Notes: generated by a model not told the origin, from the sequence alone. DNA of 64,000 bases from Luteimonas mephitis DSM 12574 (GCF_000422305.1 NZ_AULN01000013.1:310001-374000); one strand, 5' to 3'. Positions 20,629 to 29,229 are shown, counted from the first letter of the stretch. Made by a program: numbers and translations.

Positions 20629-21047
20629 TCAGCCGCGACGAGATCCTCGCCCTCATCCCGCACCAGGGCACCATGTGCCTGTGGGACGAAGTGGTCGAGT
20701 GGGATGCACGATCGATCCGCCTGCGTGCGGACAACCATCGCGATGGTGCCCATCCACTGCGCTCGGGCAACCGCCTGCGCGCGATCCATCTGTGCGAGTA
20801 CGGTGCCCAGGCGATGGCCGTGCACGGCGGCCTGCGCGCGCGCGCGTCCGGCGGAACGGCGAAGCCCGGCCTGCTGGTCGCGCTGCGCGGCGTGCAGCTG
20901 CACGTCGCGCGCATCGACGACTTGCCCGGTGCCCTCGAATGCGAAGCAGAAGTGCTGGTCGAGGCCGAGTCCAGCCAGCAGTACGGCTTCCGCATCCACC
21001 ATGCCGGCACGCTGCTGGCCGAGGGCCGCGCCGCGGTCATGCTGTAG
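20625..21047 (+). CDS. hotdog-fold dehydratase-like protein (ApeP-type)
   Basis: The 140-residue protein begins I-S-R-D-E-I-L-A-L-I-P-H-Q-G-T-M-C-L. This matches the aryl-polyene dehydratase group with an I-P-H-x-x-x-M N-terminus and a hotdog fold. Known aryl-polyene systems use two dehydratase components, one FabZ-like and one of this group, so it probably works with the product of the gene at 16238. The catalytic residues cannot be confirmed from sequence alone; His13 is the best candidate. It overlaps the MMPL stop by four bases. Confidence 0.8.
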   Translation: MISRDEILALIPHQGTMCLWDEVVEWDARSIRLRADNHRDGAHPLRSGNRLRAIHLCEYGAQAMAVHGGLRARASGGTAKPGLLVALRGVQLHVARIDDLPGALECEAEVLVEAESSQQYGFRIHHAGTLLAEGRAAVML

Positions 21048-21106
21048 GCCGGCGCGACGGCCCAGCCTGGGTCGTGGTGGTGATCGCATGCGACAGCGTT
21101 CCCCGC

Positions 21107-21112
21107 GATAAT
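21107..21112 (+). promoter_or_regulatory. possible -10 element before fabG-like gene
   Basis: GATAAT lies eight bases before the ATG at 21120. If used, transcription would start at or near the A of the ATG, giving a leaderless message. No clear -35 box is seen. Confidence 0.35.
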
Positions 21113-21119
21113 CGCGCGC

Positions 21120-21860
21120 ATGGACAAACAACCGGACTCCCTGCGTCGCGCCCTGGTCACCGGCGGCAGCGGCGACCTCGGCGGCGCGATCTGCCGCCAG
21201 CTGGCCGCCGACGGCTTCCACGTCATCGTCCACGCCAACGGCAACCTCGCCCGCGCCGAAGCGGTGGTCGCGGGAATCATCGCCGCCGGCGGCAGTGCCG
21301 AGGCGGTCGCGTTCGATGTCGCCGATGGCGAAGCCGCGGGCGCGGCGATCGCGGGGCTGCTCGCAACCGGGCCGGTGCAGGTGGTGGTCAACAACGCCGG
21401 CATCCACGACGACGCGCCCATGGCGGGCATGTCCGAAGCGCAGTGGAAGCGGGTGATCGATGTCTCGCTGCACGGCTTCTTCCACGTCACCCAGCCGCTG
21501 CTGCTGCCGATGGCGCGCACGCGCTGGGGCCGCATCGTCAGCGTGTCGTCGGTCGCGGCGGTGCTCGGCAACCGAGGCCAGGCCAACTACGCCGCGGCCA
21601 AATCCGCGCTGCATGGCGCATCGAGGTCGCTGGCGCGCGAGATGGCGTCGCGCGGCATCACCGTCAACGTGGTCGCGCCGGGCGTGGTCGCCGGACGCAT
21701 GGCCGAGGCGGCCTTCCCGCCCGAGGTGGTGAAGCAGGTGGTGCCGGCCGGGCGCGCGGGGACGCCCGACGAAATCGCCGCGGTGGTGCGCTTCCTGTGT
21801 TCGGATGCGGCGGGCTACGTCACCGGACAGGTCATCGGCGTGAACGGCGGGATGGCCTGA
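21120..21860 (+). CDS. 3-oxoacyl-ACP reductase (FabG-like), aryl-polyene locus
   Basis: The 246-residue short-chain dehydrogenase has the cofactor loop T-G-G-S-G-D-L-G (14-21), N-N-A-G (91-94), the catalytic Ser143/144, Tyr157 and Lys161 (S-V-S-S...Y-A-A-A-K) and a C-terminal G-Q-V-I-G-V-N-G-G motif. It would reduce 3-oxoacyl-ACP with NADPH in polyene elongation. Its place after the dehydratase, 72 bases away with a promoter-like GATAAT between, shows it may also be transcribed separately. It differs from a housekeeping fabG by lying among aryl-polyene genes with no fabD/acpP/fabF neighbours. Confidence 0.92.
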   Translation: MDKQPDSLRRALVTGGSGDLGGAICRQLAADGFHVIVHANGNLARAEAVVAGIIAAGGSAEAVAFDVADGEAAGAAIAGLLATGPVQVVVNNAGIHDDAPMAGMSEAQWKRVIDVSLHGFFHVTQPLLLPMARTRWGRIVSVSSVAAVLGNRGQANYAAAKSALHGASRSLAREMASRGITVNVVAPGVVAGRMAEAAFPPEVVKQVVPAGRAGTPDEIAAVVRFLCSDAAGYVTGQVIGVNGGMA

Positions 21861-22026
21861 GCCGGAAGCCGCGACCGCCGGCCAGGTGGCAATCGTCGTT
21901 GCCGGGCCCGCGCGCGCCAAATCTGCGCGCCGCGGGTCGGCCCTGGACGCCTGGCTGCCTTCATGCGACGGACGGCTGCAATCGCGTAGCATCGGTCGCA
22001 CCGAGAGGCCCCGAACGGAACCCGCC

Positions 22027-22515
22027 ATGCGCAATGTCCTGACCCTGTTGCTGTGCCTCGCGCTGTCGGCCTGCGCCAGTTCCGCGCTGGTCACCGGCAC
22101 GCCGCGCGCGCCGATCGACCCGTCACAGGTCCGGGTGTACTTCCAGGCGCCGCCGGGCGGTTTCGAGGAAATCGCCCTGCTGGAAAGCAACAGCGGCGCG
22201 TTCACCTACGGCGAGCAGAACAAGATGAATTCGGTGGTCGCCAAGCTGCGCAAGGAAGCGGCGAAGCTGGGCGCCAACGGCGTGCTGTTCCGTGGCACGG
22301 CCGACGGCTACGGCGGTGGCGGCATGAGCGTGGGTGCCGGCGGCGGCCGCGTCGGCGGCAGCAGTTTCAGCGGCGGCGGCGTCGGCATCAATATCAGCCC
22401 GCGGCAGAAGTACGCGCGCGGCATCGCAATCTACGTGCCCAACCCGGCCGCGGTGGACGAGACGCCGCCTCCGCCCGCGCCGGCATCGGCTCCCGAGCCG
22501 CAGCCGCAGCGCTGA
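22027..22515 (+). CDS. glycine-rich lipoprotein of unknown function
   Basis: The 162-residue protein starts with a lipoprotein signal ending L-S-A-C (Cys16). The mature part has a short charged region (Q-N-K-M-N-S-V-V-A-K-L-R-K-E-A), then a Gly/Ser-rich stretch (about residues 98-122) and a proline-rich end. It may be an outer-membrane or periplasmic lipoprotein. It sits between the plus-strand and minus-strand runs of the aryl-polyene locus, and known aryl-polyene clusters often encode a lipoprotein. No domain was recognised. ATG at 22027 is chosen because it starts the signal peptide; an upstream extension would precede it with non-conserved sequence. Confidence 0.75.
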   Translation: MRNVLTLLLCLALSACASSALVTGTPRAPIDPSQVRVYFQAPPGGFEEIALLESNSGAFTYGEQNKMNSVVAKLRKEAAKLGANGVLFRGTADGYGGGGMSVGAGGGRVGGSSFSGGGVGINISPRQKYARGIAIYVPNPAAVDETPPPPAPASAPEPQPQR

Positions 22516-22524
22516 GCCGCGACT

Positions 22525-23772
22525 TCAATCCGCTTCGGCGGTCGCGGCAGGCATCGGCGCTTTGCGTCCCGCGCACAGCGCCAGCATCGGCCCGACCATC
22601 ACCGTGGTCAGGATCGCCATCACCAGCAGCATGGTGAACAGCTCCGGGCCGATCAGGCCCGCGTCGAGCCCGACCTTCATCACGATCAGTTCCATCAGCG
22701 CGCGCGCGTTCATCAGCGAACCCACCGCGAAACTGTCGCGCCAGCCGTAACCGGCCATGCGCGCGCCGGCCGCGCCGCCGATGACCTTGCCGGCCACCGC
22801 CGCGACCAGGATCAGCGCCATCGCGCCCAGGCCCGCGCCGACGAACGCATCGCCGGTGGTGCCCAGGCCGGCAAGGGCGAAGAAGATCGGCATCAGCACC
22901 ACGATCGCCATGTACTCGACGCGTTCGATCAGCGACTTCAGCAAACGGTCGTCGCGCGGCAGGCAGGCGCCGAAGAGGAACGCCCCGAACACCGCGTGCA
23001 GGCCGAGCCATTCGGTCGTCGCGGCGCAGGCGAACGCGCCGATCAGGATCGTCGCCAGCACCATCAGCGACGGCTGGCCGTCGGGTGCATGGCGGCGCAG
23101 CAGCCAGCCGTACAGCGGTCTGAGCGCGCCGAACACCACCGCGCCCATCGCCACCAGGCCCAGCGTGGTCTTGAGGAAGCCCGCGTAACCGTCCCCGGAG
23201 CCGATCAGCGCGACCACCAGCGCCAGCATGATCCACGCCAGCACGTCTGCGATCGCAGCGCCGCCGAGCGAGAGCCGGCCCAGCGGCGTGTGGGTCATGC
23301 CGCGCTCCTTGAGGATGCGCGCGAGGATCGGGAACGCGGTGATCGACATTGCCGAAGCCATGAACAGTGCGAACGGCCAGAAGCCGACGCCCGCCGGCGC
23401 CAGCGGATGCAGCAGCGGCGACACCGCGATCCCCAGCGCCATCGGCACCAGCACGCTGGACACGCCGACCCAGCCGGCGGCCTTGAACTGCGCGCGCACG
23501 CCGTCGGGTGCGCGCAGTTCGGCGCCGACGATGAACATGAACAGCACCAGCCCGAGCATCGACAGCGACGACAGCCCCGAAAGCGATTCGGGCGCAAACA
23601 CGACCGCGTGGAATTCCGGGAACCAGGCACCGAACACGATCGGCCCCAGCACCAGTCCCGCGGCCATTTCGCCGATCACCGGCGGCTGGCCCACGTAGCG
23701 CAGCAGCAGGCCGCAGCCGCGCGCGACCGCGAGGATGATGACCAGCTGCAGGAGCAGGGGGCTGTGGTGCAC
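22525..23772 (-). CDS. CPA2-type cation:proton antiporter
   Basis: The 415-residue protein has about 12 membrane segments across its length and the CPA2/KefB-type opening (L-R-Y-V-G-Q-P-P-V-I-G-E-M-A-A-G near residues 24-39, and G-P-I-V-F-G). It lacks the C-terminal TrkA/RCK nucleotide-binding domain of KefB/KefC, ending soon after the last helix, so it resembles the short Na+/H+ or K+/H+ exchangers. It ends the minus-strand run of the aryl-polyene locus, 39 bases after the second halogenase-like gene, and may be co-transcribed with it. A link to pigment synthesis is not shown by the sequence. Confidence 0.88.
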   Translation of the reverse strand: MHHSPLLLQLVIILAVARGCGLLLRYVGQPPVIGEMAAGLVLGPIVFGAWFPEFHAVVFAPESLSGLSSLSMLGLVLFMFIVGAELRAPDGVRAQFKAAGWVGVSSVLVPMALGIAVSPLLHPLAPAGVGFWPFALFMASAMSITAFPILARILKERGMTHTPLGRLSLGGAAIADVLAWIMLALVVALIGSGDGYAGFLKTTLGLVAMGAVVFGALRPLYGWLLRRHAPDGQPSLMVLATILIGAFACAATTEWLGLHAVFGAFLFGACLPRDDRLLKSLIERVEYMAIVVLMPIFFALAGLGTTGDAFVGAGLGAMALILVAAVAGKVIGGAAGARMAGYGWRDSFAVGSLMNARALMELIVMKVGLDAGLIGPELFTMLLVMAILTTVMVGPMLALCAGRKAPMPAATAEAD

Positions 23773-23811
23773 GGCGAATCTTTCCGTTGGTCCGCTGGAA
23801 AGCGGGTCAGG

Positions 23812-25431
23812 TCAGGCGGCGCTGGCGTACCACGGTGCGGACAGCGACGACGGCGCATCCGTGCCCGCGCACAGCGCGTCGAGCCCGTGGTCGCCGATGC
23901 CGGGATGTTCGGCGCGCGCGCGGGCGAGGATCTCGGTCGCCAGCCAGTCCATGCGCGCGACGTTGCCGGTGATGCGCGCGGCGAATGCGTCGTCGTCGAG
24001 CTGGTCGGCCAGCGCCCGGTTGAGTTCGTGGAACCAGTCGATGTGGTACTGGTCGAGCACCCGCGCGTCCAGCGGCAGCGGACGCCCCGCATTGCGCTCG
24101 CCCCATTCGCGCAGCAGCGCCTGCATCGCCGCGTTGAGCGCGCTTGCGCGCTCGAACTGCGCGCGCAGGCGGCCGAACATGGCGATGTCGACGATGCGGC
24201 CGGAGTAGAACATCGGCGCCAGCAGCGCCCAGTAGAACGTGTAGTCCCAGATGATCTTGACCGGCATCACCCGGGCGTCGCCGAACAGCGCGTACTGGTC
24301 CTGGAACAGGGTCATGGTGTTCTCGTAGAACGAGAAGTACAGCTGCTGGTAGATCTCCGCGTGCGAGGTCCAGCTGCGGCCGGCCCGTTCGCGCGCCACC
24401 AGGTCGCAGATGAAGGTGTTGGAGATGGCGATGAAGTCGCTGCCCGGCGAGTAGAACGGGTCGAGGAACAGGCCCGATTCGCCGGTCAGTGCCCAGCGGT
24501 TGCCGAACACCTGCCGGCAGCCGTGCGAGAAATGCCGCAGGAAGCGGAAATCGCACAGCGCGTGCCCCGGCTGTTCCAGCGACGCGGCCACGCGCGGCTG
24601 GTGCTCGCGCAGCCAGGCCATCGCCTTGTCGTGCGTGTTCATCATCTCCAGCGGATGCGCCCTGGCGTCGCACACGATGCCCAGCGAATGCGTGCCCGAC
24701 GCCAGCGGGATCAGCCAGAACCAGTAGCCCGGCCCGCACATGTGGTTGGTCGAGCGCCAGCGGTCGGGCGGCGTGCAGCGGCCCAGCCACTGCGGGTCGT
24801 CGGACCAGTCGTTGGGATCGATCCGGCCCTCCACGCGCCACCACGCCGCGTTGGCATCGTGGTCGTTGTCCTGGGCCAGGCCGAGCTTGCGCTTGAGCAG
24901 GCCGGCGCGGCCGCTGGCATCGACCACCCAGCGCGAGGACAGCGTGGCCGCGGCGCTGCCTTGTTCGAACGTGACCTGGTGTGCGTCGTCGCCTTCGCCC
25001 AGCGCGATCCCGCGCACGGTGGCACCGTCGCGGAAGTCGATGCCCAGGCTGCGCGCGCGCTGGCCGAGGAAGTTCTCGAAGCGGCCGCGGTCGATCTGCC
25101 ACGACGGCGTCGGCAGCAGCTTGCTCACCCCCAGCTCGGTGCAGCGCTCGATGTCCATCCGGCCTTCGGAGAAGAAGAACCGGAAGCCGAACTTGCGCAC
25201 GTGCGCGCGGTCGAGGTGGTCGCGCAGGCCGAGCACGTGGGCGAAGTAGTGCGCGCCGATCTCCACCGTCGACTCGCCGACCTTGAACGCCGCCTCGCGC
25301 ACCGGATGCGCGTTGCGCTCGAGCACGGCCACGCGCAGGCCGGGATCCTGCCGCCGCAGCTGGATTGCCAGCGTCAGCCCGGCGAGGCCGCCGCCGAGGA
25401 TGGTGATGTCGATATCGGTGTGCGTGCTCAT
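23812..25431 (-). CDS. FAD-dependent halogenase-like oxidoreductase (second)
   Basis: The 539-residue flavoprotein has a Rossmann G-G-G-L-A-G (13-18) and the motif K-V-G-E-S-T-V-E (50-57). The halogenase signature is W237-F-W-L-I-P242, and Lys80 in R-K-F-G-F-R-F is placed like the catalytic lysine. It is clearly a different family branch from the first halogenase-like gene at 12717 (539 against 457 residues, G-E-S-T against G-E-S-L-L-P). It lies within the minus-strand biosynthetic run, overlapping the glycosyltransferase gene by four bases. Halogenation of the aryl ring or oxidation of the chain are both possible. Confidence 0.82.
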   Translation of the reverse strand: MSTHTDIDITILGGGLAGLTLAIQLRRQDPGLRVAVLERNAHPVREAAFKVGESTVEIGAHYFAHVLGLRDHLDRAHVRKFGFRFFFSEGRMDIERCTELGVSKLLPTPSWQIDRGRFENFLGQRARSLGIDFRDGATVRGIALGEGDDAHQVTFEQGSAAATLSSRWVVDASGRAGLLKRKLGLAQDNDHDANAAWWRVEGRIDPNDWSDDPQWLGRCTPPDRWRSTNHMCGPGYWFWLIPLASGTHSLGIVCDARAHPLEMMNTHDKAMAWLREHQPRVAASLEQPGHALCDFRFLRHFSHGCRQVFGNRWALTGESGLFLDPFYSPGSDFIAISNTFICDLVARERAGRSWTSHAEIYQQLYFSFYENTMTLFQDQYALFGDARVMPVKIIWDYTFYWALLAPMFYSGRIVDIAMFGRLRAQFERASALNAAMQALLREWGERNAGRPLPLDARVLDQYHIDWFHELNRALADQLDDDAFAARITGNVARMDWLATEILARARAEHPGIGDHGLDALCAGTDAPSSLSAPWYASAA

Positions 25432-26276
25432 CCTGCGCGTTCCACTCCTGTGCTGGCCGGCAATGCGGCGAATTGCCCGTCGGGGTCGTCGATCACCGGC
25501 GGCCGCGCGCGGCAGCGGCGGTACTCGGCGACCACGTCGCCATGCGCCCACACCTGCCGGACCACGTGCGAGGTGATGTTCCACAGGTCGCGGAACAGGC
25601 GGAAATGGCTCTTGCGGAACTGCACCGGGCCGTCGGCGCTGGCGTAGCGGGTCTCGATCGGCACCGCGACCACGCGCGCGCCCGCCCGGCGCGCGGCGGA
25701 GATCAGCATCTGTGCCTCGAACACGAACCCTTCGCCCGGCACCTGGTCAAGCGCGTACACCGCGCGCGGGTACAGGCGCTGGCCGCTCTGGCTGTCGACC
25801 ACGCGGAAGCCGCAGCCCCAGGCGATGCCCCAGTCGCCGAAGTCGTTGCCGATGCGCCGGTACACCGGCTGCGCGGCGCGCTTGCGCAGGCGCGCGCCGA
25901 CGATCACGCAGCCGGGGTGGCGGTTGGCCGCATCGACCAGCCGCGGGATGTCCGCGCCGGCGTGCTGGCCGTCGCCGTCCATCGTCGCCACCGCCTGCGC
26001 GCCGATGCGCCGCGCCTGCGCGAACCCGCTGCGCAGCGCCGCGCCCTTGCCCAGGCGCCGCGGGTGGCGCAGGACGGTCGCGCCAAGGCCGGCGATGCAG
26101 TCGGCGGTGCCGTCGTCGGAGCCGTCATCGACGACGATGACGTGATCGCAGTGCGCGAGTGCGTCGCGCACGACGTCGTGGATCCGTAGTGCCTCGTTGA
26201 GCGCCGGGATGACCACGGCGACGTTGCCGCGATGCAGGCGCACGGCCGCCCTCGCGGCGGTCAGGGGCTCAGCCAT
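25428..26276 (-). CDS. GT2 family glycosyltransferase (polyprenol-phosphate type)
   Basis: The 282-residue enzyme begins V-A-V-V-I-P-A-L-N-E-A, with the nucleotide-sugar motifs V-I-V-V-D-D-G-S-D-D-G-T near residues 45-56 and A-T-M-D-G-D-G-Q-H near 96-104. It has no visible membrane domain, unlike DPM-type enzymes with helices. GT-A enzymes of this kind transfer a sugar from a nucleotide donor; in this locus the acceptor could be the aryl-polyene lipid. The ATG at 26276 overlaps the gene upstream (chain-length-factor-like) by eight bases, and its stop overlaps the halogenase-like start, so the genes are translated in sequence. Confidence 0.85.
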   Translation of the reverse strand: MAEPLTAARAAVRLHRGNVAVVIPALNEALRIHDVVRDALAHCDHVIVVDDGSDDGTADCIAGLGATVLRHPRRLGKGAALRSGFAQARRIGAQAVATMDGDGQHAGADIPRLVDAANRHPGCVIVGARLRKRAAQPVYRRIGNDFGDWGIAWGCGFRVVDSQSGQRLYPRAVYALDQVPGEGFVFEAQMLISAARRAGARVVAVPIETRYASADGPVQFRKSHFRLFRDLWNITSHVVRQVWAHGDVVAEYRRCRARPPVIDDPDGQFAALPASTGVERAG

Positions 26277-27048
26277 GCGCGATTTCCACGCGCAGCATCC
26301 GGCCCGGGCCGGCGTCGAGCACGACGACGTCGCCGTCGCCGGCCAGCGCTTCGAACAACGGCAGCATCGGCGCCATCGCGTTGCCGGCGGCGTGGCGCGA
26401 CAGCGCGCCGGTCGCCGGCGGCGGCGTGCCATCGACCAGGGTCGCGCGCAGGCGCAGGTTGCCAGGCGCGCGCGACAGCACCAGCGCCCCGCCCAGCAGG
26501 CCGCGGCTGTGCGATGTCGATTCCAGCGGTCCCACGGCGGCGCCGTCGTAACCCACCAGCAGGGCCGTTTCCGCGCCGTCGGCCAGCTGCGCCAGCGCTT
26601 CCACCAGGCCCTCTGCAAAGGTCGCGCCGAAGGCGCTGAGCGCGGTGCTGGCGTGCATGCAGCCGCTGCCGATGGTCCAGTAGCCGGCGGCGGCGTTGTG
26701 CACCGAGTTGTGGAACTTCGTTGGCGATACCGTCAGCGGATCGCTGGCGAGGGTGGCGCACATGTAATCGGTGATCGCCAGGTCGCCGTGGGTGGAGGCG
26801 AACACCGACGGCAGCGAGGCGGGATCGCGCCCGGCGGCGGTGCAGGCGGCCAGCGCGACCTCGAGCGCCACCGCGACCGTTTCCGGCGCGCGCCGGCGCT
26901 CGTTCGGCGCCAGCAGCCGTGGCGACGGCTTGCGCGGTGCGTCGGCCACCAGCGCGCCGCCGGCGACGAAATCGCGCGCCGCCTGCCAGGAAGGCAGGCC
27001 ATCGGTCCAGAAGCCGATGCCTTCGATCGTGACCGTGCGACCCGGCAT
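26269..27048 (-). CDS. beta-ketoacyl synthase-like chain length factor
   Basis: The 259-residue protein matches the short ketoacyl-synthase group (PF13723-like) that partners with an active ketosynthase in aryl-polyene loci. Recognisable segments are P-T-K-F-H-N-S-V-H-N-A-A-A-G-Y-W (109-124) and the C-terminal D-A-G-P-G-R-M. It is much shorter than active KAS enzymes (about 410) and does not show the C-H-H triad, so it probably sets chain length or stabilises the active partner. Cys130 (G-S-G-C) lies near the nucleophile position, but I cannot say it is active. It follows the active ketosynthase gene by three bases. Confidence 0.78.
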   Translation of the reverse strand: MPGRTVTIEGIGFWTDGLPSWQAARDFVAGGALVADAPRKPSPRLLAPNERRRAPETVAVALEVALAACTAAGRDPASLPSVFASTHGDLAITDYMCATLASDPLTVSPTKFHNSVHNAAAGYWTIGSGCMHASTALSAFGATFAEGLVEALAQLADGAETALLVGYDGAAVGPLESTSHSRGLLGGALVLSRAPGNLRLRATLVDGTPPPATGALSRHAAGNAMAPMLPLFEALAGDGDVVVLDAGPGRMLRVEIAHG

Positions 27049-27051
27049 CCG

Positions 27052-28296
27052 TCAGGCCGTCCCGAACACGAGCGAGCAGTTGTTGCCGCCGAAGCCGAAG
27101 GAATTGTTCATCGCATAGCGCAGGCTGCCCGATCGTGCGTTGTCGAAATGTATCTGCGCCCCGCAGGCCGGGTCGCGCGCGTCGCTGTTGAGGGTGCCCG
27201 GCAGCAGGCCCTCCTCCAGCGCGATCAGCGCGAACACCGATTCGACGATCCCGGCCGCCCCCAGCGTGTGCCCGGTCCATCCCTTGGTCGAACCGGCGTG
27301 CAGCGTGTCCGGGAACAGCGCGGCCACCGCGCGCGCCTCGACCGCATCGTTGGCGGGGGTCGCGGTACCGTGGAGGTTCAGGTAGCCAACGTCGCCGGCC
27401 TCGATGCCGGCGCGCGCCAGCGCCGCCTGCATCGCCAGCCGCGCGCCGAGGCCCTCGGGATGCGGCGTGGACATGTGGTGGGCGTCGCTGGATTCGCCGT
27501 AGCCGCACAGGCGCAGCCCGGGCTGGCCGGGTTCGGCGCGCTCGATGATGGCGTAACCGCCGGCTTCGCCAAGCGACAGTCCGTCGCGCGCGGCGTCGAA
27601 CGGCCGGCACGGCGCCGCCGAAACCAGCCCGAGCGAGTTGAAGCCGAACAGCACGCTGCCGCACAGCGTGTCGACGCCGCCCACCAGCGCCGCGTCGACG
27701 ATGCCGGCATTGATCAGCCGCGCCGCCTGTGCGAACACCTTGGCGCTCGATGAACAGGCCGTGGCGACGGTGATGCAGGGGCCGCGCAGGCCGGTCAGCT
27801 GCTGGACGAAGTGGCCCAGCGAATGCGGCGTATGCACGATCGGCTCGTCGAGGCCGGGCGGGAACCGCCGGTCGCCATCGACGAGGCGCGCGTAGGCCTC
27901 CTCGGTGGCGCCGATGCTGGATGTCGATGTACCGAGCACCAGCGCCACGCGTTTGGCGCCGCGGTGCGCGCGCAGCGCGTCGACCCGCTCGGCCATCGCA
28001 TCGTGCTGCAGCGCCAGCCATGCCAGCCGGTTGTTGCGGCAGTCCCAGCGCGCGAGCGTCGCCGGCAGCACCACGTCTTCGAGCCCGTCCACGCGGCCGA
28101 TCCAGGTGTCGAGCCGCTGGTCGCCGGCCACGCCATCGCCGAAATCATTGCGGCGCAGGCCGCCGCGGCGTCCACGCAGGGCGCTGGCCTGGGCATCGCG
28201 CCCGCGGCCGAGCGCGGTGGTGGCGGTATGGGCCGTGATCGCCAACACCGGCGGAGTTGGCGACGGTTGCACTTGCGGCACGCGCGGGACGTCCAT
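27052..28296 (-). CDS. beta-ketoacyl-ACP synthase of the aryl-polyene pathway
   Basis: The 414-residue ketosynthase has the triad Cys181 (A-T-A-C-S-S-S), His309 (L-H-G-T-A-T-P) and His343 (K-G-W-T-G-H-T-L-G), so it should be active in decarboxylative condensation. The final G-F-G-G-N-N-C-S-L-V-F-G motif is the usual KAS end. It extends the hydroxybenzoyl-ACP starter with malonyl-ACP, together with the neighbouring short ketosynthase. ATG at 28296 is chosen because M-D-V-P-R-V-P precedes the first beta-strand at a normal distance. It is the first gene of the minus-strand run (28296 to 22525). Only one full-length ketosynthase is present, whereas some aryl-polyene clusters have two or more. Confidence 0.92.
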   Translation of the reverse strand: MDVPRVPQVQPSPTPPVLAITAHTATTALGRGRDAQASALRGRRGGLRRNDFGDGVAGDQRLDTWIGRVDGLEDVVLPATLARWDCRNNRLAWLALQHDAMAERVDALRAHRGAKRVALVLGTSTSSIGATEEAYARLVDGDRRFPPGLDEPIVHTPHSLGHFVQQLTGLRGPCITVATACSSSAKVFAQAARLINAGIVDAALVGGVDTLCGSVLFGFNSLGLVSAAPCRPFDAARDGLSLGEAGGYAIIERAEPGQPGLRLCGYGESSDAHHMSTPHPEGLGARLAMQAALARAGIEAGDVGYLNLHGTATPANDAVEARAVAALFPDTLHAGSTKGWTGHTLGAAGIVESVFALIALEEGLLPGTLNSDARDPACGAQIHFDNARSGSLRYAMNNSFGFGGNNCSLVFGTA

Positions 28297-28578
28297 TCGG
28301 GAAAGCCCGGAAGTATAGCGAGCGGCCCGCGCGCGATTCGTGGAGGTTTGTCCGGGTGGGCAAGTGCGGTTCAAGGCGGCCGGGACGGCACTGCGGATTT
28401 TCACGGATGAACACGGACGACGCGGAGAGATCGAATGCCTCGACGCGCCCGGAGTCGAGCGGAATGCCCAGGCACCCGCCATCAGGCTTCCAGGCGCCAT
28501 TCGCGTTCATTCGTGCAAACGATGGCAAGACGCCCTGTGCAGCGCGCACCGGCGGAACCGTGGTCCCGGTGGTCTGGA

Positions 28579-29229
28579 TCAGCCCTGCGTCGCGGCGGTT
28601 TCCGGCGATTTCAGCGCGCGGTAACGGGCCAGCGCCTGCTCCAGGTCGCTGCCCAGCGACTGCCGGTCCTGCAACTGCTGCTCGAGGATGGCCTGCTGGC
28701 GCAGCAGGTCGCCGTGCTGGCGCAGGATGTTGCCGGTCAGGGCCTTGTTCACCGGTTTGGACTGCAGCTCCAGGTCGGCGGCCTGGCGCAGCAGGCTCAG
28801 CAGGCTCTGGCGCAGGTTGGCCAGGCCCAGGCGCGAGGTCTTGAGTGATTCCTCGACCAGGGTGATGCGCTCGCCGTAGGCGCGGCGCAGGTCGTCCTCG
28901 GTGGCGTAGGACTCCACCATCGCAAGATCCCTGCGCTTGGTGGCGGCCTCGGCTTCGGCATCGAGCGCGGCCTGCCTGTGGGCATCGGCCGCGGCGGCGC
29001 GCTCGTCGTCGGTGAGCGCGCGCTCGACCGAACGCACCGTGATGCCGGTGCGGGCGCTGATCTCGGTGCGCGCGGCGTCGGCGGCGTCGGGCGGCAGCGC
29101 GTCGCCGCAGACCTTGTGGCCACCCTCGTCCCAGCAATAGATCTTCTTGGCCGGCGCCTTGTCCTGCGCGGCCGCCGTGGCGGCAACCAGCATCAAGGCG
29201 CACGCCAGTCCAGTGATCGTTGTCTTCAT
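28579..29229 (-). CDS. DUF4124-like exported coiled-coil protein
   Basis: The 216-residue protein has a signal peptide (cleavage after A-A-A near residue 21). A DUF4124-like motif follows, I-Y-C-W-D-E-G-G-H-K-V-C-G-D near residues 30-43, with two cysteines that could form a disulfide. The rest is a predicted long coiled coil with many Q, L and R residues (about 75-210). DUF4124 domains are common periplasmic modules of unknown role in Xanthomonadaceae. It stands alone between the ketosynthase gene and pyrE, 24 bases from pyrE on the same strand. Confidence 0.78.
   Translation of the reverse strand: MKTTITGLACALMLVAATAAAQDKAPAKKIYCWDEGGHKVCGDALPPDAADAARTEISARTGITVRSVERALTDDERAAAADAHRQAALDAEAEAATKRRDLAMVESYATEDDLRRAYGERITLVEESLKTSRLGLANLRQSLLSLLRQAADLELQSKPVNKALTGNILRQHGDLLRQQAILEQQLQDRQSLGSDLEQALARYRALKSPETAATQG

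Noticed and set aside
28340..28624. Open frame of about 94 codons on the plus strand
   Set aside because: It overlaps repeat-like sequence and the 3' end of the DUF4124-like gene, and shows no domain or ribosome-binding site.
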